Assembly: GCF_008831285.2 (NCBI RefSeq)
Contig: NC_045143.1
Span: 8,319,503-8,379,502, forward strand
Length of the DNA: 60,000 nt
From: Nymphaea colorata
Taxonomy: Eukaryota; Streptophyta; Magnoliopsida; Nymphaeales; Nymphaeaceae
Reading direction: 5' to 3'
In this document: one piece after another, positions 23,114 to 35,785 of the stretch
How the letters are laid out: each line of letters opens with the position of its first letter
How positions within the stretch are numbered: position 1 is the stretch's first letter
Position numbers and translations under genes: made by a program
Notes under the pieces: generated by a model
Databases searched by the model: none
What the model was told of the DNA's origin: nothing
Seen by the model: the letters and a program-made list of their open reading frames with translations, nothing else

Positions 23114-24295
23114 TGTTAATTCGGTTTCACTTTCTCACACGATGTTAAAGTAATTACACGATAGAGTTGTTGTAAGTTGGATTTGATATTAAGCGATGGC
23201 TTGCATCTTCATCTGTATACTTGGTTTACTATATATAAACCAAATCTCTAAATTGAGCTATTGTTTTAAGCATATTTATTTATCACAGACAAAATGAAGT
23301 CACGTTGTTTGCATCAAAAAGCGCCTTCAACAACTAATACAGTTGTGACTACCTAAATTTGGGGTTGGACAGCCAGTATTAAAGCACCTGGGATCTCCAC
23401 TTATGCGCAATGATTTCATTGTCTGTTGGTTCTATACGTATGCGCCAAAACCGCAGAAAGTGCAAACTAGAAGGAAAAAAGAAGAAGTTTCAAATTGACT
23501 ATTTCTTCTTATTCGTCACTCCATTTTTTTTGAGGATTAACTTAACAAAGCACTGGGTGTGATGAAGTTCTTAAAGGCCCATTAGGATGATACCAGAACA
23601 ATGAAGAAGTTGGTTTTAAGTTTTAACATCAACACAATCAGTTATAAATTTATATTTATCTATTAATTTTTGTGGTACGTAACCTCATTTGGGCCAAATT
23701 TAAACCAACTGATCGTACCACAACAAAGGCATCAATTTGCCATCCAATTGCCTAATGAAATAAAACAATGTCTACAATATCTTAGATATGAGCTGCAGAG
23801 ATAAGATAGCATAGACAACATAGATTGACAGGGCTGTGAGGAACAAAACTTGGTGCAAGTCATATAAGTTTCCTGAACTAGTGGCAATTCTACTCCAGTT
23901 TATTGTACAAGAAACAAAAGGCGTAAAAAAACAGAAAAAGATGTGAAGTGCTGGGTACCCAGGCAGACCTGTAACTTGGATTTGGAAATGGAAAATTTTG
24001 ACTCATGTGCTTCACATGTATAAGCTTGAATGCAACTAATACATGTATTGGCATGCATGCTCCAGAATATACTTTTGGATGTATCCAATCTGAGACAGTA
24101 GACCTGTCCCTTTGAACTATAAGTACATTTTAATGCAAATATGATTTCAAGGAGAGCTATCGTCATTAAGGTTGCAAGTCAACATCTATACTAATATATA
24201 AAGCATCAAAGAATTTTAACAAGCACAAAAGTTAAAGTTGTGCTTGCTTATGAATGCATTTTCTAAGATTTTGTGTTCATAATTCCATGTAGCAG
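23114..24295. other. Intergenic, nothing recognised
   Basis: Upstream of the minus-strand exon. No clear promoter could be assigned. The minus frame at 23900-24166 (88 codons) has no recognisable motif. Confidence 0.35.
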
Positions 24296-24470
24296 CCAGT
24301 AACAGACCAAGGGGAGACGATGTCCTTTCAGAACTGTGCTTATGGAGGAAATTTGGACAGAAACCCATGAAAGGATCTCCATATCCGAGGTATCATTTGC
24401 AATTGTAAGTTTCAAACTAAAGATGGGTGCAATAATTGAAAATATACAAGTGGAAAATTGAAGAGAAAAC
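24296..24470 (+). pseudogene. Degenerate WRKY domain (group IIe-like)
   Basis: In one plus-strand frame 24297-24390 encodes SNRPRGDDVLSELCLWRKFG running into GQKPMKGSPYPR. This is the first half of a WRKY DNA-binding domain, with the signature changed to WRKFGQK. The arginine of PYPR is where nearly all group II WRKY genes carry an intron, and the sequence here is AG-GTATCA, so a donor is possible. However, the next ~80 bp (tttcaaactaaagatgggtg and caagtggaaaat) resemble the following exon directly, with stops. That points to an intron-less, decayed copy. An acceptor-like tgtagcag precedes 24296. WRKY factors bind W-box DNA through this domain and a downstream zinc finger. The finger cysteines and histidines are not intact here, so a functional protein is unlikely. 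Confidence 0.65.
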
Positions 24471-26000
24471 CACTAGTAAAAGAAAACAGTATTCACAGTG
24501 ACCTTTTTTCCTTTTTTGTTTTTTATCCACTGAAATTACTTATAATTTTCCAAGCAGAAACCTAGCCAGGAGAAAAAAAAACTAGAAAAATTTTCTTTTC
24601 TGATCAGTTAATCTGATAAAGTATGATATGTCCAAAATATATGGTGCTCTAAGTTGCACATCAAGAAAGGAAACAAAGAAGTGCGACCACAAAAGTATTG
24701 GCCCTCTTCAATAGCAGCGGGCATTGCCTTCATCTCAATATTCAGTTTCTATTCCATTACATTTGCTTTTTAGGGAAAAGCAGAAAAGTAAGAGAAGACA
24801 AGGCTCATACTAGAAACCAAGGGGTCCGACTTAGTTGTGAAAATCATGGCGAATATTGATGGCATATATTACAGAAGCTGATAAAACCTGATTATTAATG
24901 AAATTGGTCTTTCAATATAAAATTTAATTTTTGAAATATGTGGTAGAATTAAAAATTCTAAAACAACGCCACCTCCTATTGAACTTTTCACACTCTTAAC
25001 CTCAAATTCCTTGACAGGTGAACAACAGCTTCAATTTTTTGAGTTTCATTCAGTGCACTTCCGGTAACATTGTCTCTTTGTTTGTTTTACATGTTTATCT
25101 TTTAATTTTGCTCAGTCGGCAAATAAACCAAAAGGATTTTTCATTACATAAAACAACATTCTAACATTGTGTCCTCTGGTTGTAAACCAAGTGGGTGAAT
25201 GATATAAGCCTACAAGTGGTTTATAGAATCACGTAGTAGATAATTAAATCCAAAAAATAAGAGAAGAAGCCTTACCGCCAAACCTGATGAACAAGGGAGG
25301 AACAGCCGTTGCATCTATAGGAGATGTACATACATAGAGTTGGCTTCATACCAATCATGACAAGTTAATAAACAAAAACAAAAACAAGGGATGGCACTGA
25401 TTGGGTATCTTTGTGCGAGTTATTGCCTACATCTGTTAAAAGGATGTTTTTTTTCAGCCAGCATTAACTTCTATTTCAGCAAAGTTTTATGTAGACTCAT
25501 GCAAATCATTTTGGATGCTAAAACTTTATAGGGAACTCCAAAAAAAATTCAATTTTTCCGTAAGAAACAAGATCTATCTCCTGCAACCAGGAGACAACAA
25601 ACTATCCTACACTGCCCTGAAAATAAAAGTAAAAACAAAACATTCTATACCTAGAAGCAAAACCTAAAAGCAAAACAAAAAAACAAAACAGTGGTACGTA
25701 CACAGTCCCCAAAACATAAAAAAATCCAAGACAAACTAGAAGCACCAATTTTTTTCTTTTTCCTTTGATGAAGAATACAAATGAAGACAGTTTATTCCTT
25801 ACTGTAATTTCTTTTTTGTGATTTTCAATTAAAACAGCAATGACAAATCACAACTTTAATCGTATAATGATCAAAGCACAAAGAATTAAGCTAAATATGC
25901 TATACACGATGCATGAAATCGCAAAATTAATCTGACTTAGTGCAATGCTAGAAATCAAAACACTACCTTATGACACATGCATGAGAGTTTCCTACACTAA
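24471..26000. other. Intergenic, nothing recognised
   Basis: AT-rich, A-run-rich on the plus strand. No coding motif, RNA gene or terminal repeats found. Confidence 0.4.
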
Positions 26001-26297
26001 GAGATCGTTTGATTGCTCTTCATTGGGACAAGACAGACAGGACGTCCTGTCCATTACACTACTGTCTTGTCTTTATGGACAATGATGTTTCTTGTCCACC
26101 GTTTGATACTTTTAGAAACAGAACATTACGTTCTTCTTGTCTGATGTTTGTCTCGTGTGTGTCTGTTCTGTCCGTTCTGTCTGACGTTTGTTTCTGTCAT
26201 GTCCGATCTATCTGTTCTGTCTGTCCTGTCCAGTGTTTGTTTATGATATTATATTTATTCTATCCACTATGTGACTACATTCAATGGCATGTGAAAG

Positions 26298-26324
26298 CGG
26301 ACTTCTGAAACCCTAGCCAACTTC
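26298..26324 (+). repeat. 27-bp perfect direct repeat, left copy
   Basis: Starts cggacttctgaaaccctagc and ends caacttc. Identical to 27681-27707. Confidence 0.9.
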
Positions 26325-27680
26325 TACACTAAAATGAAATACATAACAAGAGACTTCCAGCTATAGACTTGTCCAATGACTGGATTTTTTGAATGAATAA
26401 ACAGAGATTAAAAGTTAGAATGGAGTCATCAATATTCAGAAAGGCATGAGGAGCTACAGCTTCCTTGGCGATGTTCTTCATGAGGTCATCCATTTGCTCT
26501 TATTTTTTCTCGTTCTTTTTCTCTTAGTACCGTAGTCACCCCATCAACCATCATTAATCGAAGTTCATTTTTCTAACTCATTACCACAATTCAGACTATG
26601 CGTTTACAGTAGGACTTCTTCTATAACATTGAGTCGTGTTCATCGCTCTCTCTCGAGCCAATTTGCACCAATCTTTTCTTTCTCTGGTCATGACATGACT
26701 GAACAAAAAGCACACACATTCATCTCCTCACCTTCAAGAGAGAGAGAGAGAAAGAGTGAGATTGTTTATATATATTTGATTGCTCTCTTCCCTAGCCCCA
26801 CTTCCCAACCCATCTCATTTTTTTTCGTTCTCTCTTCTTTCTGCACAAAAGCATGGCCAAAATGCATAATCAATCATGAAGGGCTCAGCATGAGACAACC
26901 ATAAAATTGAAAAAGTCGAGTGCTTGAATAGAAAGCAACAAGAAGTGATGAATTCATTGAAGGGGTAAATTCATATAAAGCCACCTAATACATCAATCTA
27001 CTCAAGAGAAAGAGATAGAGAGACAGAGTTTTGTTTGCTTCTGCTAAACTTGAACGATGACTATCAAAGTTAACAAATGGAGAGATATAACCTGGCAAAG
27101 ACACTCAAATAGAAAGAGAAAGAGAGAGAAAAAGAGAAAGAGAGGATGGAGGATGGAGTGTCTCCACTTCTTCCTCTGACCCAGCGCACATAAGAAACTT
27201 CCATTACCGATTATGGAAAACTGGAATTTAGCTGCTTTACCCCACAGCCTCCTTGATACATATTTGTAATCCATTCCAGAATTTCGTCTTCCTCCATAAA
27301 ACCCTGCAATAGCTGCAACTTGGAACCTTTGTTCCATCCGGTGAAAGGCCTCTACGGAAAGTTAACCTCCCCTTATGCTCCAATCTGGCCTCTTGCTAGT
27401 CGCCTGACTCCATGTCTGAGCACAGCTGGTTTCCGGCCTCTCTCCCTGATCTGTGGCATTCATCTACCCATTTTTCTCACTCACCAAGTCCCCGATCAAA
27501 GAATCCCCAACCAGAGTTTCCTTCCTTTGCTACAACTGATCAAACATTTGAACCTCCCCCGGCATTGAGCTAACCTGGCGTCATCGCCTGATTCTGGTTG
27601 CTATGTCCGCTCGACGGCCTATTTCAACAATCAGTTCCACCATCTGCATGGCTTCCCCCTCCAGCAGATGCCAGGGAAAT
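26325..27680. other. Insert inside the Tourist-like element, possible captured host DNA
   Basis: This 1.36-kb segment contains a GA tract (26740-26753), T-rich stretches, and a minus-strand frame at 27044-27337 (97 codons) that begins EQRFQVAAIAGFYGG in locally balanced composition before turning low-complexity. No family is recognised. The bracketing 27-bp repeats mark it as a later insertion or duplication, and gene-fragment capture is one explanation. Confidence 0.4.
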
Positions 27681-27707
27681 CGGACTTCTGAAACCCTAGC
27701 CAACTTC
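27681..27707 (+). repeat. 27-bp perfect direct repeat, right copy
   Basis: Partner of 26298-26324. Confidence 0.9.
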
Positions 27708-27779
27708 GACGGAACAGCATATGGTCACCGAGACGTTGGAGACGACTAAAAGGCTGGGCAGGATATAGATTCTGTCCGG

Positions 27780-27970
27780 CGGTCGCCCTCCAACGCAGAC
27801 GGAGAGAAGACGGGGGTGGAAACGGAGGAGCAAGGCAGCGGAGATGGGGGCGGAGAGAAGGAGGAGAAAGAGCCGCTCGGGAGTGGAGACAAAGGAGGAG
27901 AGGAAGAGACAGGCGAAGGCAAGAAGAGCTCGGGGTCGGGAGAGGGGAGCTCGGGGTCGGGAGAGGGCTG
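27780..27970. repeat. GC-rich purine-biased tract with G runs
   Basis: Nearly all purine on the plus strand, with many GGGG and GGAGGAG blocks and a direct repeat of gggagctcggggtcgggaga-type words near its end. Open frames on both strands are repetitive (Gly/Glu-rich or Pro/Ser-rich) and not credible genes. G-quadruplex potential is high on the plus strand. Confidence 0.7.
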
Positions 27971-27979
27971 TTCCTTCCT

Positions 27980-28001
27980 GTTCCGTGGTTTACCACGGAA
28001 C
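27980..28001. repeat. Perfect 10-bp stem palindrome
   Basis: GTTCCGTGGT is followed after two T residues by its exact reverse complement. It lies inside the right arm of the Tourist-like element, just after the purine tract. Confidence 0.85.
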
Positions 28002-28156
28002 ACCGTCGAACTCTGGAACTCTTTAGCCTTTTATACCCCTTGTTCTCTGTCCAGCGTGTCTTGATTGTTCTTTGTCTGACGTTTGTGTCGATTTTACTAA
28101 AACAGAACGTGTCTGTTCTGTTCCATGGTGTTCCAATGCCATCAAACGACCTCTAA

Positions 28157-29256
28157 AGGACTTTTACCTTGGGATTTGAGGAGAAGAATGGTGATTACCT
28201 GCTTTGATTAACACTCCACTGCTCACAATCCACCACTTAATGAAGCAGACCTCTTGACTTGTGTGGGATGCATGAGGAAGACTGAACAAGTCTAAGTTAA
28301 GAAATCAAGGACCGGAGAGAAAAGGCTACTGAAGAGGGCATGAGCTTCACGGCATAATCACCAAGGGAGGATGTTGAAAGCTTTGGAAGAATTCCCAATG
28401 GGAGGGAATGAATTCCACTCCCCCTCTGAGAGATTTTATAGAGCTCTAGCCCTCCCTTTGAGTACTTCTAGTTCTCCAAACACTATTACACTAGAAACCT
28501 AATTCACACATAAGTTGGATTTATTTTGTAAATTCTAAGATATGGATGACACACCAAAAGAATTGCATTTGGTAAGTGGATTGATTTGTGGACCAGACTT
28601 GGGACTAAACTGAAGTTTAAGGCTAGACTCAAAATTGATCATTTTGCCCTTATTTTCACTACTTGTGGGGTCTTATGCTTGTTCTAAATATGCTTTCCAT
28701 AAAATTCAAAAAACAACAGAAATATGGATATAAAACTACCAAATAAATGAAAACCTGCAAATATGACAAAAATATAATGCATTTCATGCATTATCAAAAT
28801 CCCTAATGCTTATATGCTACTAGCCCTGGAGAAAACATTTTATTTAAACACCAAACCGATGAAGACAGAGACAAAAGCAAAAAGACAAAACAAAGAAAAT
28901 GCACACTCTGCTGTACAACAATCTAACTATCCTTACTTAGTTTTCCAAGAATTATAGTTGCATTTAGCATATGCAACCTGCCCTTTAAGCCACCACTCTA
29001 ATTGATGAGTGAGGTCTCATGAAGCTTTTTAGATATGGTACTCACAATCATCAATGTACAACATGTATAAAATGTTTTGAGAATCATCAAGCAAATAAAA
29101 AATACAACCACAAGTGACAGTTCAAGAAATTGTATTGAATAATATATAACAAAAACACATGCCTCCATGATAGTCAATTTCACTCAAACACAAAAATTGA
29201 CACTTTATTCTCCAAAAGTCAAACATGATCATATAATCTTCATTCAATCTGAACGA
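28157..29256. other. Intergenic, nothing recognised
   Basis: No gene or RNA motif found. A near-palindrome of gaattc words lies around 28388-28415. The minus frame at 28998-29183 is hydrophobic with no motif. Confidence 0.35.
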
Positions 29257-30551
29257 CCTCTTTTCCTAGCAAACGTGCATTATCATGATTTCCACACGGT
29301 CAGTGATTTTAGTTTATGTAATTAAAAATACTATACTCTAGTTGTGTGTCTGAATTAGTGGTTATGCCCAATTTGAAACTTCTTGGACTGAAATCATGTT
29401 GTTGGACTAGATCAGTAGTCTTCTCTAATCTAAAAATCGTTGCATTAAGATCTGACTGTGAGACTGGATCAGGGGTCTTATCTGATCCAATAATTGTTGG
29501 ATTTGGGTATAATTGTAGATGTGGATTAGTGGTCTTATCTGATCAAGAAATTGTTTTATTTGGATTAGGTTGTGGGTTTAAATCACTAGCCTTATCTAAT
29601 TGTAAATTGTTGGATTTGTATCTGGCTGTGAGTTTTATTGAGAAATTGTTGAATAATTGAATCCAAATCATGTTCAGGGTCTAGATCAAAGGTCTTAGCT
29701 CATCTATAAATTATTGGATTTGAATCTGATTGCAGGACACTATCGACGATCATATATCATACGGAAATTGTTGAATTACAAAAAAATTGTGCTCCTGGAT
29801 CAAGAGCCTTATCTGATATGAAAGGTGTTGGATTTCGGTGAGGTTGTTAGTCTATGTAAAAGGTCTTATCTAAGAGAGAGGTTGCAAAATCCTATGAACA
29901 TGCAACCCATTATCCGATGATGGTCGTCCGATGCAATAAATAAAGAAACCATGATACAAAAACTGTTTGAAGAAATCTCTAGTTTTTTCCAATTTTGTTT
30001 GGTATCACTCACTGTCTCTTTCCCTCCCACAATCTTGATCATTTTCCCCTATAGATGGAGTACCATCCTCTCCTTTATCTTAAACATATCAAACTAGAAG
30101 AGCTTCTTCAACCAATCTTAAAGGTTTGGCTTTTTCAATGGATATTTAAGGACTTCTTCGGACTTTTTTTTAACAATTTATTTTCTCACTTCACCGTCAG
30201 CTTATCACCGACAAAGACTTCTTCACCTCAACATTTGCAGATTAATCTCAACTTCATTCACCACCGTCAAAGGAACTTCGGGTATATCTCCATCAGCCTT
30301 GATATTGACTTCGATTCGACATCTTCTTTTTCCATAGATCAACAAATTCATGTTCACGTTCAGCACATCTCCTTCATTGAAACTCATATCCTATTGCAAG
30401 TTTCATATTATGGCACTAATAATAAGCGAACAAATGAATAATATTGGACAATTACATACTAATATATCATGCCCTTAGTTTAAACATCAACATGTATGCT
30501 TATCATATCCATCTACAATCACCTATTCGGATCATCATAGAATCTAAACCA
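29257..30551 (+). repeat. Array unit 1
   Basis: First unit. Sequence before about 29245 no longer matches the unit consensus, so this is the left edge. It has the longest frame of the unit's second half (ATG at 30055, 128 codons) and a 104-codon frame over the 57-bp monomers (29346-29660) with a 19-residue period. Confidence 0.85.
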
Positions 30552-31297
30552 CCTCTTTTCCTAGTAAATGTGCATCATCATGATTTCCATGCGGTCAATG
30601 ATTTTGGTTTATGTTATTGAGAATACTATACTATAGTTGTAGGTCGGAATTAGTGGTTATGTCCGATTTCAAAATTGTTGGACTCAAATCTTGTTGTTGG
30701 ACTAGATCATTAGTCTTCTCTGATCTAAAAATTGTTACATTTGGATCTGGCTGTGAGCTTGGACCAGTGGTCTTTTCTGATCTAAGAATTGTTGGATTTG
30801 CATATGATTGTAGATCCGGATCAGTGGTCTTATCTAATCGAGAAATTGTTTCATTTGGAATACGTTATGAGTTTAGATCACTACCCATATGAAAAATGTA
30901 GATTGTTGGATTTGTATCTTGTTGTGGGTTTTGTTGACAAATTGTTGAATAATTGAACTCAAATCATGTTCAGGGTCTAGATCAAAGGTCATAGCTGATC
31001 TAGAAATTACTGGATTTGAATCTGGTTACGAGACACTATCGACGGTCATATATTATACGGAAACCATTGAATTACATATAATCGTGCATCTAGATCAACA
31101 GCCTAATCTAATTCAAAAGTTGATGGATTTCAGCCTGGTTATTAGTCTATGTAAACGGTCTTATCTAAGAGAGAGATTGTGAAATCCAATGAACATGCAA
31201 CCCACCATCCGATCATGGCCATCCAATGCAATAAATAAAGAAACCATGATACAAAAACTGTTTGATCAGATCCCTCTAGTTTTTTCCAAATTTGTTT

Positions 31298-31334
<37 letters not shown>

Positions 31335-31854
31335 GTGTCGATCACTTTCTCCTATACATGGAGGACCATGCTCTCCTTTATCTTAGAGAAATCAAACAAG
31401 GAGAGCCTCTTCAACCAATCTTAGAGGTTTGGCTATTCCAATCGATATTTAATGACGTGTTCAGAATTTTGTTTTAACAATTTACTGTCTCACTTCATCG
31501 ACAGCTTATCACTGACAAAGACTTCTTCACCTCAAGATTTGAAGTTTAATCTCAACTCCATTCACCACCGGTGAAGGAACTTCGGGTATATCTCCATCAG
31601 CCTTGATATTCACTTCGATTCGACATCTTCGTTTCCCATAGGTCAACAAATTCATGTTCATTTCAGCATATCTCCATCATTGAGCCTAATATCATATTGT
31701 AAGTTTCATACTATGGTGCTAATAATAAGCGAACAAAGGAACAATATTGGACAATTATATACTGATATATGATGTCCTTAGTTTGAACATCAATGTGCAT
31801 TCTTATCAAATGCATTTGCAATCACCTATTCAGATCATCATAGAATCTGAACCA
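30552..31854 (+). repeat. Array unit 2
   Basis: Contains a unit-specific (TA)n expansion at 31300-31332, just before the conserved ATGGAGGACCA at 31358. The second-half frame ends after about 39 codons. Confidence 0.85.
31300..31332. repeat. (TA)n microsatellite inside array unit 2
   Basis: Uninterrupted TA run at the position where other units read ggtatcactcactgtc. Confidence 0.95.
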
Positions 31855-33141
31855 CCTCTTTTCCCAGTAAATATGCATTATCATGATTTCCACGCGGTCA
31901 GTGATTTTGGTTTTTGTTATTAAGAATATTATACTTTAGTTGTGGATTGGAAGTAGTGGTTATATCGAATTTCCAAAATGTTGAACTCAAATCATGTTGT
32001 TGGACTATATCAGTAGTCTGCTCTCACCTGAAAATCGTTGCATTTGGATTTGCTGTGAAACTGGACCAGTGGTCTTATCTAATCCAATAATTATTGGATT
32101 TGCGTATGAATGTAGATCTGGATCAGTGGTCTTATCTGATCAAGAAATCGTTTTATTTGGATTAGGTTGTGGGTTTAGATCACTATCCTTACCAAAAATG
32201 TAAATTGTTGGATTTGTTTCAGGTTGTGGGTTTTATGGAGAAATTATTGAACAATTGAATTCAAATCACGTTGAGGATCTTGATCAGAGGTCTTAGCTGA
32301 TTTAGAAATTATTGGATTTGAATCTAGCTGCAGGACACTACCTAACCGTTCTATATCATAGGGAAATAGTTGAATTACATATAATTGTGCATATGGATCA
32401 GCAGCCTTATCTGATATGAAAGTTGTTGGATTTCGGTGAGGCTGTTAGTCTATGTAAACGGTCTTATCTAAGAGAGAGGTTGTGAAGTCCGATGAACATG
32501 CAACCCACTATCCGATGACGACCGTCCCATGCAATAAATAAAGAAACCATGATACAAAAACTGTTCATCAAATCTCTTTAGTTTTTTCCAATTTTGTCTG
32601 GTATCACTCACTGTCACTTTCTCTCTCTGAATCTCAATCATTCTCCCCTATAGATGGAGGACCATCCTCTCATTTATCTTAGACAAATCAGTCTAGAAGA
32701 GCTTCTTCAACCAAACTTAGAGGTTTGGCTTTTTCGATGGATATTTAAGGACGTCTTCAGAATTCTTTTTTTAACTATTTATTTTCACTTCATCGACAAC
32801 ATATCACCTACAAAGACTTCTTCACCTCAACATTAGCAACTTAATCTTAACTTCATTCACCACCATTGAAGGAACTTCCGGTAAATCGCCATCAGCCTTG
32901 ATATTGACTTTCATTCGATATTTCTTTCACTTAGATCAACAAATTCATGTTCTCTTGAGCATATCTCGTTCATTGAGCCTTATATCCTAATGAATGTTTC
33001 ATATTAAGGCGCTAATAATAAGCGAACAAATGAATAATATTGGACATTTACATACTAACATATCATGTCCTTAGTTTGAACATCAACATGTTTGCTTCTC
33101 AAATCCTTTTTCAATCACTTATTCTGATCATCATAGAATCT
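31855..33141 (+). repeat. Array unit 3 (ended by a solo LTR)
   Basis: ATG of the second-half frame at 32654 (60 codons). The unit runs to catagaatct at 33141, where the minus-orientation solo LTR is inserted. The last few bases of the unit continue at 36549-36559. Confidence 0.85.
33137..33141 (+). repeat. Target-site duplication AATCT, left
   Basis: Exact match to 36549-36553 on the other side of the solo LTR. Confidence 0.9.
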
Positions 33142-34820
33142 TGTTTGCATCCCAAAATTTTCATTGGTTTTGGAGTGCTCCAGAAAAATAAGGTTTTTGT
33201 TTTGAAAGAGGAAAAAAAGGGACTCGCCCGTCGGTACGAGGATCGACCGTTCCCGGCGCCTTTACCGGGGGTAATCAACCCAAGGACTATGTTTATCATT
33301 GATGCATTTCGTTTTAACTTAAACATCTTTTTTATTCTATATGCGGTGTAGAAAATATTGAAAGTTTGGAGTTTCAAACTTTTGAAAAGGTTCTTGAAGA
33401 ATTGCTTGAAAATGTGAAATGTTTTGAGGAAAAAGTGAAACTAGTAAATATCATTTGAAAAACTTGTGAAAACATTTTGAAATCACTTTAGTGTTCTCTT
33501 AAGACTTTAAGTAGGTTTGAGATTTTACTCTAATTCGGTTACCACCTAGCTAGAGCTCCATCCCTTCTTGCTTAAGTTCCTTTGGAGAGGTGCTTGTGAT
33601 CATAAGTGAAATAAAGTGGGTGAGAATGCATGGATGCATTTACCCTATATGATTGAAAAAAATGTAAAACATTCTTACCACAACATTCATCTAATGTCAT
33701 TCCTACCACAACATACATCTAAGATTTCGTTATTATAATTATTGTATATAAGAAGGAAAAGTTTTTGAAAAGGGATAGAGATTATAGACCATCAAGCATG
33801 ATTCCAATATTGGGTCATTACTTGGTTTGTGGTCTTATTGAAGTTGGTAAATAGAAAGTTCATGAGATGAGAATGTTAAAAAGAATACAAGAGATAAAAC
33901 ACTCTTATGAAAGGAAAGAGAGATATAAAGAAAGACATGCATACATGTGTACATACCATCACATATACACATATATGAAAGTTTAAGAGAAAAAGATGTA
34001 TTGATTCGAAGAGAAATAGAGATTTTAGAGGAAAAGAAAAATATCATACGCATATATGGGTAGAAATGTTATAAGAGAAGATATTTGTCTTCAAAAGAGG
34101 AATAAATATTTGAAAGAGAGGAGATGGAGCACATGTACATACGTATTCATGCACATATGAAAATTTATAAAATAGAAAGTGAAAGCATAGAGAGAGAAAT
34201 ATGGGGGTCATCATGTTGGCATAAATGTAGATAACATGTGTATACATCCATACCTTCACAAGATTAAAAAAATCAAGGAACAACTTCAAATTACCAACTT
34301 CAAATTTAATGTGGGCTGGAGGGGAGCTTGGACTCATGCAAGAGTCTAAGCTAAGTCCCTAAGGCCATGTTAGAAGGTTCTTTTTGAAAATGTTTTGGAA
34401 AATATGATTTATATAAGCATAGAATATTATTATTTAGTTTGTTGTAAGGGATATATTTCTTCCACCGTCGGGTATGAAAGAAAACAAGCAACATAACGAG
34501 GCACTCGTTAGGGTTCCTAATGTGATGATTAAGAAGGAAACTAGTGCAAAATGACATGAAAATGCATATTAACATGTACATTTTCGTGAGGGTTTATCTC
34601 GGGTTGGACAAGTCCCAACCTCAAAAATTAATATGAAAATAAAGAGTCCCTAAACCACACTCTCATTCCCGCCATACATTCACATGTAAGTAAAGAACCA
34701 AGCAACCATGCGTGCATAATTTATAGATAACATTTAAGGAATGAAAGAAAGAAAGAGAATGTTGGAAAAAGCAAAGTTCAATTAGGAGGGAAGACATGAT
34801 GTAACTATAAATTGATATAC

Positions 34821-35385
34821 CACCTCATCTTCTCATGTTCCCGGTGTACTTGAGTATAGCCTCTTGACTCTAAAATAGAGATTGAGAGCTATCTCTTTTG
34901 GCCATGGAGAAATGAGAAAGAGAGGAAAATAAGAGGAAACAAAAGAACAATAAGAATGTATTTATGAAAAGAAAGAACATGATTAAAATGAAAGATCATC
35001 TCATCTTTCCATGCTCCCGGTGCACTTTGAGTATAGCCTCTTGTCTCTAAAAAGAGATTGAGGGCTATCTTCTTTGGTCATGGGAAGAGGAAAAAGAGAA
35101 AAAAAGAAAATAACAATGACAAGATTATATTGAAGAAATGAAATAACAATAACAACAAAAATATATTCATTAAGGAAAAAAATAACAACAACAACAATAT
35201 ATTGAAGAGAAGAAAGAGCAAGAAGATATTAATATTGAGAAAGAACAAGAACAACAAGAATACTTGAAAGAGCATGATTTAATCATAAAATAAAATATCA
35301 TCTCATCTTCTCATGCTCCCGGTGCATTTGAGCATAGCCTCTTGTCTCTAAAAAGAGGTTGAGTGCTATCTTCTTTGGCCATGGG
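34821..35385 (-). repeat. Three spaced ~87-bp direct repeats inside the solo LTR
   Basis: Copies at about 34821-34908, 34996-35083 and 35299-35385 each run from 'catcttctcatgctcccgg' through 'agcctcttgtctctaaaaag' to 'tttggccatggg'. A-rich spacers separate them. Confidence 0.8.
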
Positions 35386-35726
35386 AAGATGAAGATGAGA
35401 AGAGAAAATGAAAACAACAACAAGACTATGTTTAAGAAAAAGAAATAACACAATAATAAGAACATTAATGAAAAGAAAGAAGAGAGAAATGAGAGGGATG
35501 AAGATTACATACCTATAATGGGAAATGACTTAAGGAAGATGAACACCTTCACTTGAAGGTCCTCTTTTGAATGAAGCTCCAAAAGTGCTTGCTCTAAGTT
35601 GGAGAAGGAAATGGAAAGAGGAAGAGGGAGAGAGAGAGAGAGCTCAAGAGAAACTCTAAGCCTTCAAGTGAGAATACACTAGAGTTTCTCCCAAAGACCA
35701 ATCTTGCCCAAGAGGGAGGATATGAG

Positions 35727-35740
35727 AGGTATTTATAGAG
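35727..35740 (-). promoter_or_regulatory. TATA box of the minus-orientation LTR
   Basis: Reads CTCTATAAATACC on the minus strand, about 0.8 kb from the LTR start. It is followed by GAGAAACTCTAGTG and a CT-rich leader, a reasonable U3/R boundary. Confidence 0.55.
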
Positions 35741-35785
35741 GATTTTGGAGCCAAAACCCAAAATTTGAATTTTTTGATCTCAAAA

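Larger units (their letters stand above)
26001..28153 (+). mobile_element. Tourist-like (PIF/Harbinger) non-autonomous element with internal insert
   Basis: The left end GAGATCGTTTGATTGC at 26001 and the right end, read inward on the minus strand as GAGGTCGTTTGATGGC from 28153, form 16-bp terminal inverted repeats with two mismatches. Both are flanked by TAA (25998-26000 and 28154-28156), the target duplication typical of PIF/Harbinger. Subterminal regions are rich in TGTCTGTTCTGTCC-type words on both sides. No transposase is present. The middle (26325-27680) looks foreign to the element and is bracketed by 27-bp direct repeats. Without it the element would be about 770 bp. Confidence 0.7.

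Noticed and set aside
27631-28064. Several 60-121-codon frames on both strands
   Set aside because: They are repetitive translations (Pro/Ser or Gly/Glu) of a purine tract within a transposon.
35078-35275. Leu/Phe-rich 65-codon minus frame
   Set aside because: It is the translation of AT-rich (AACAACAA)-type low-complexity DNA inside a solo LTR.
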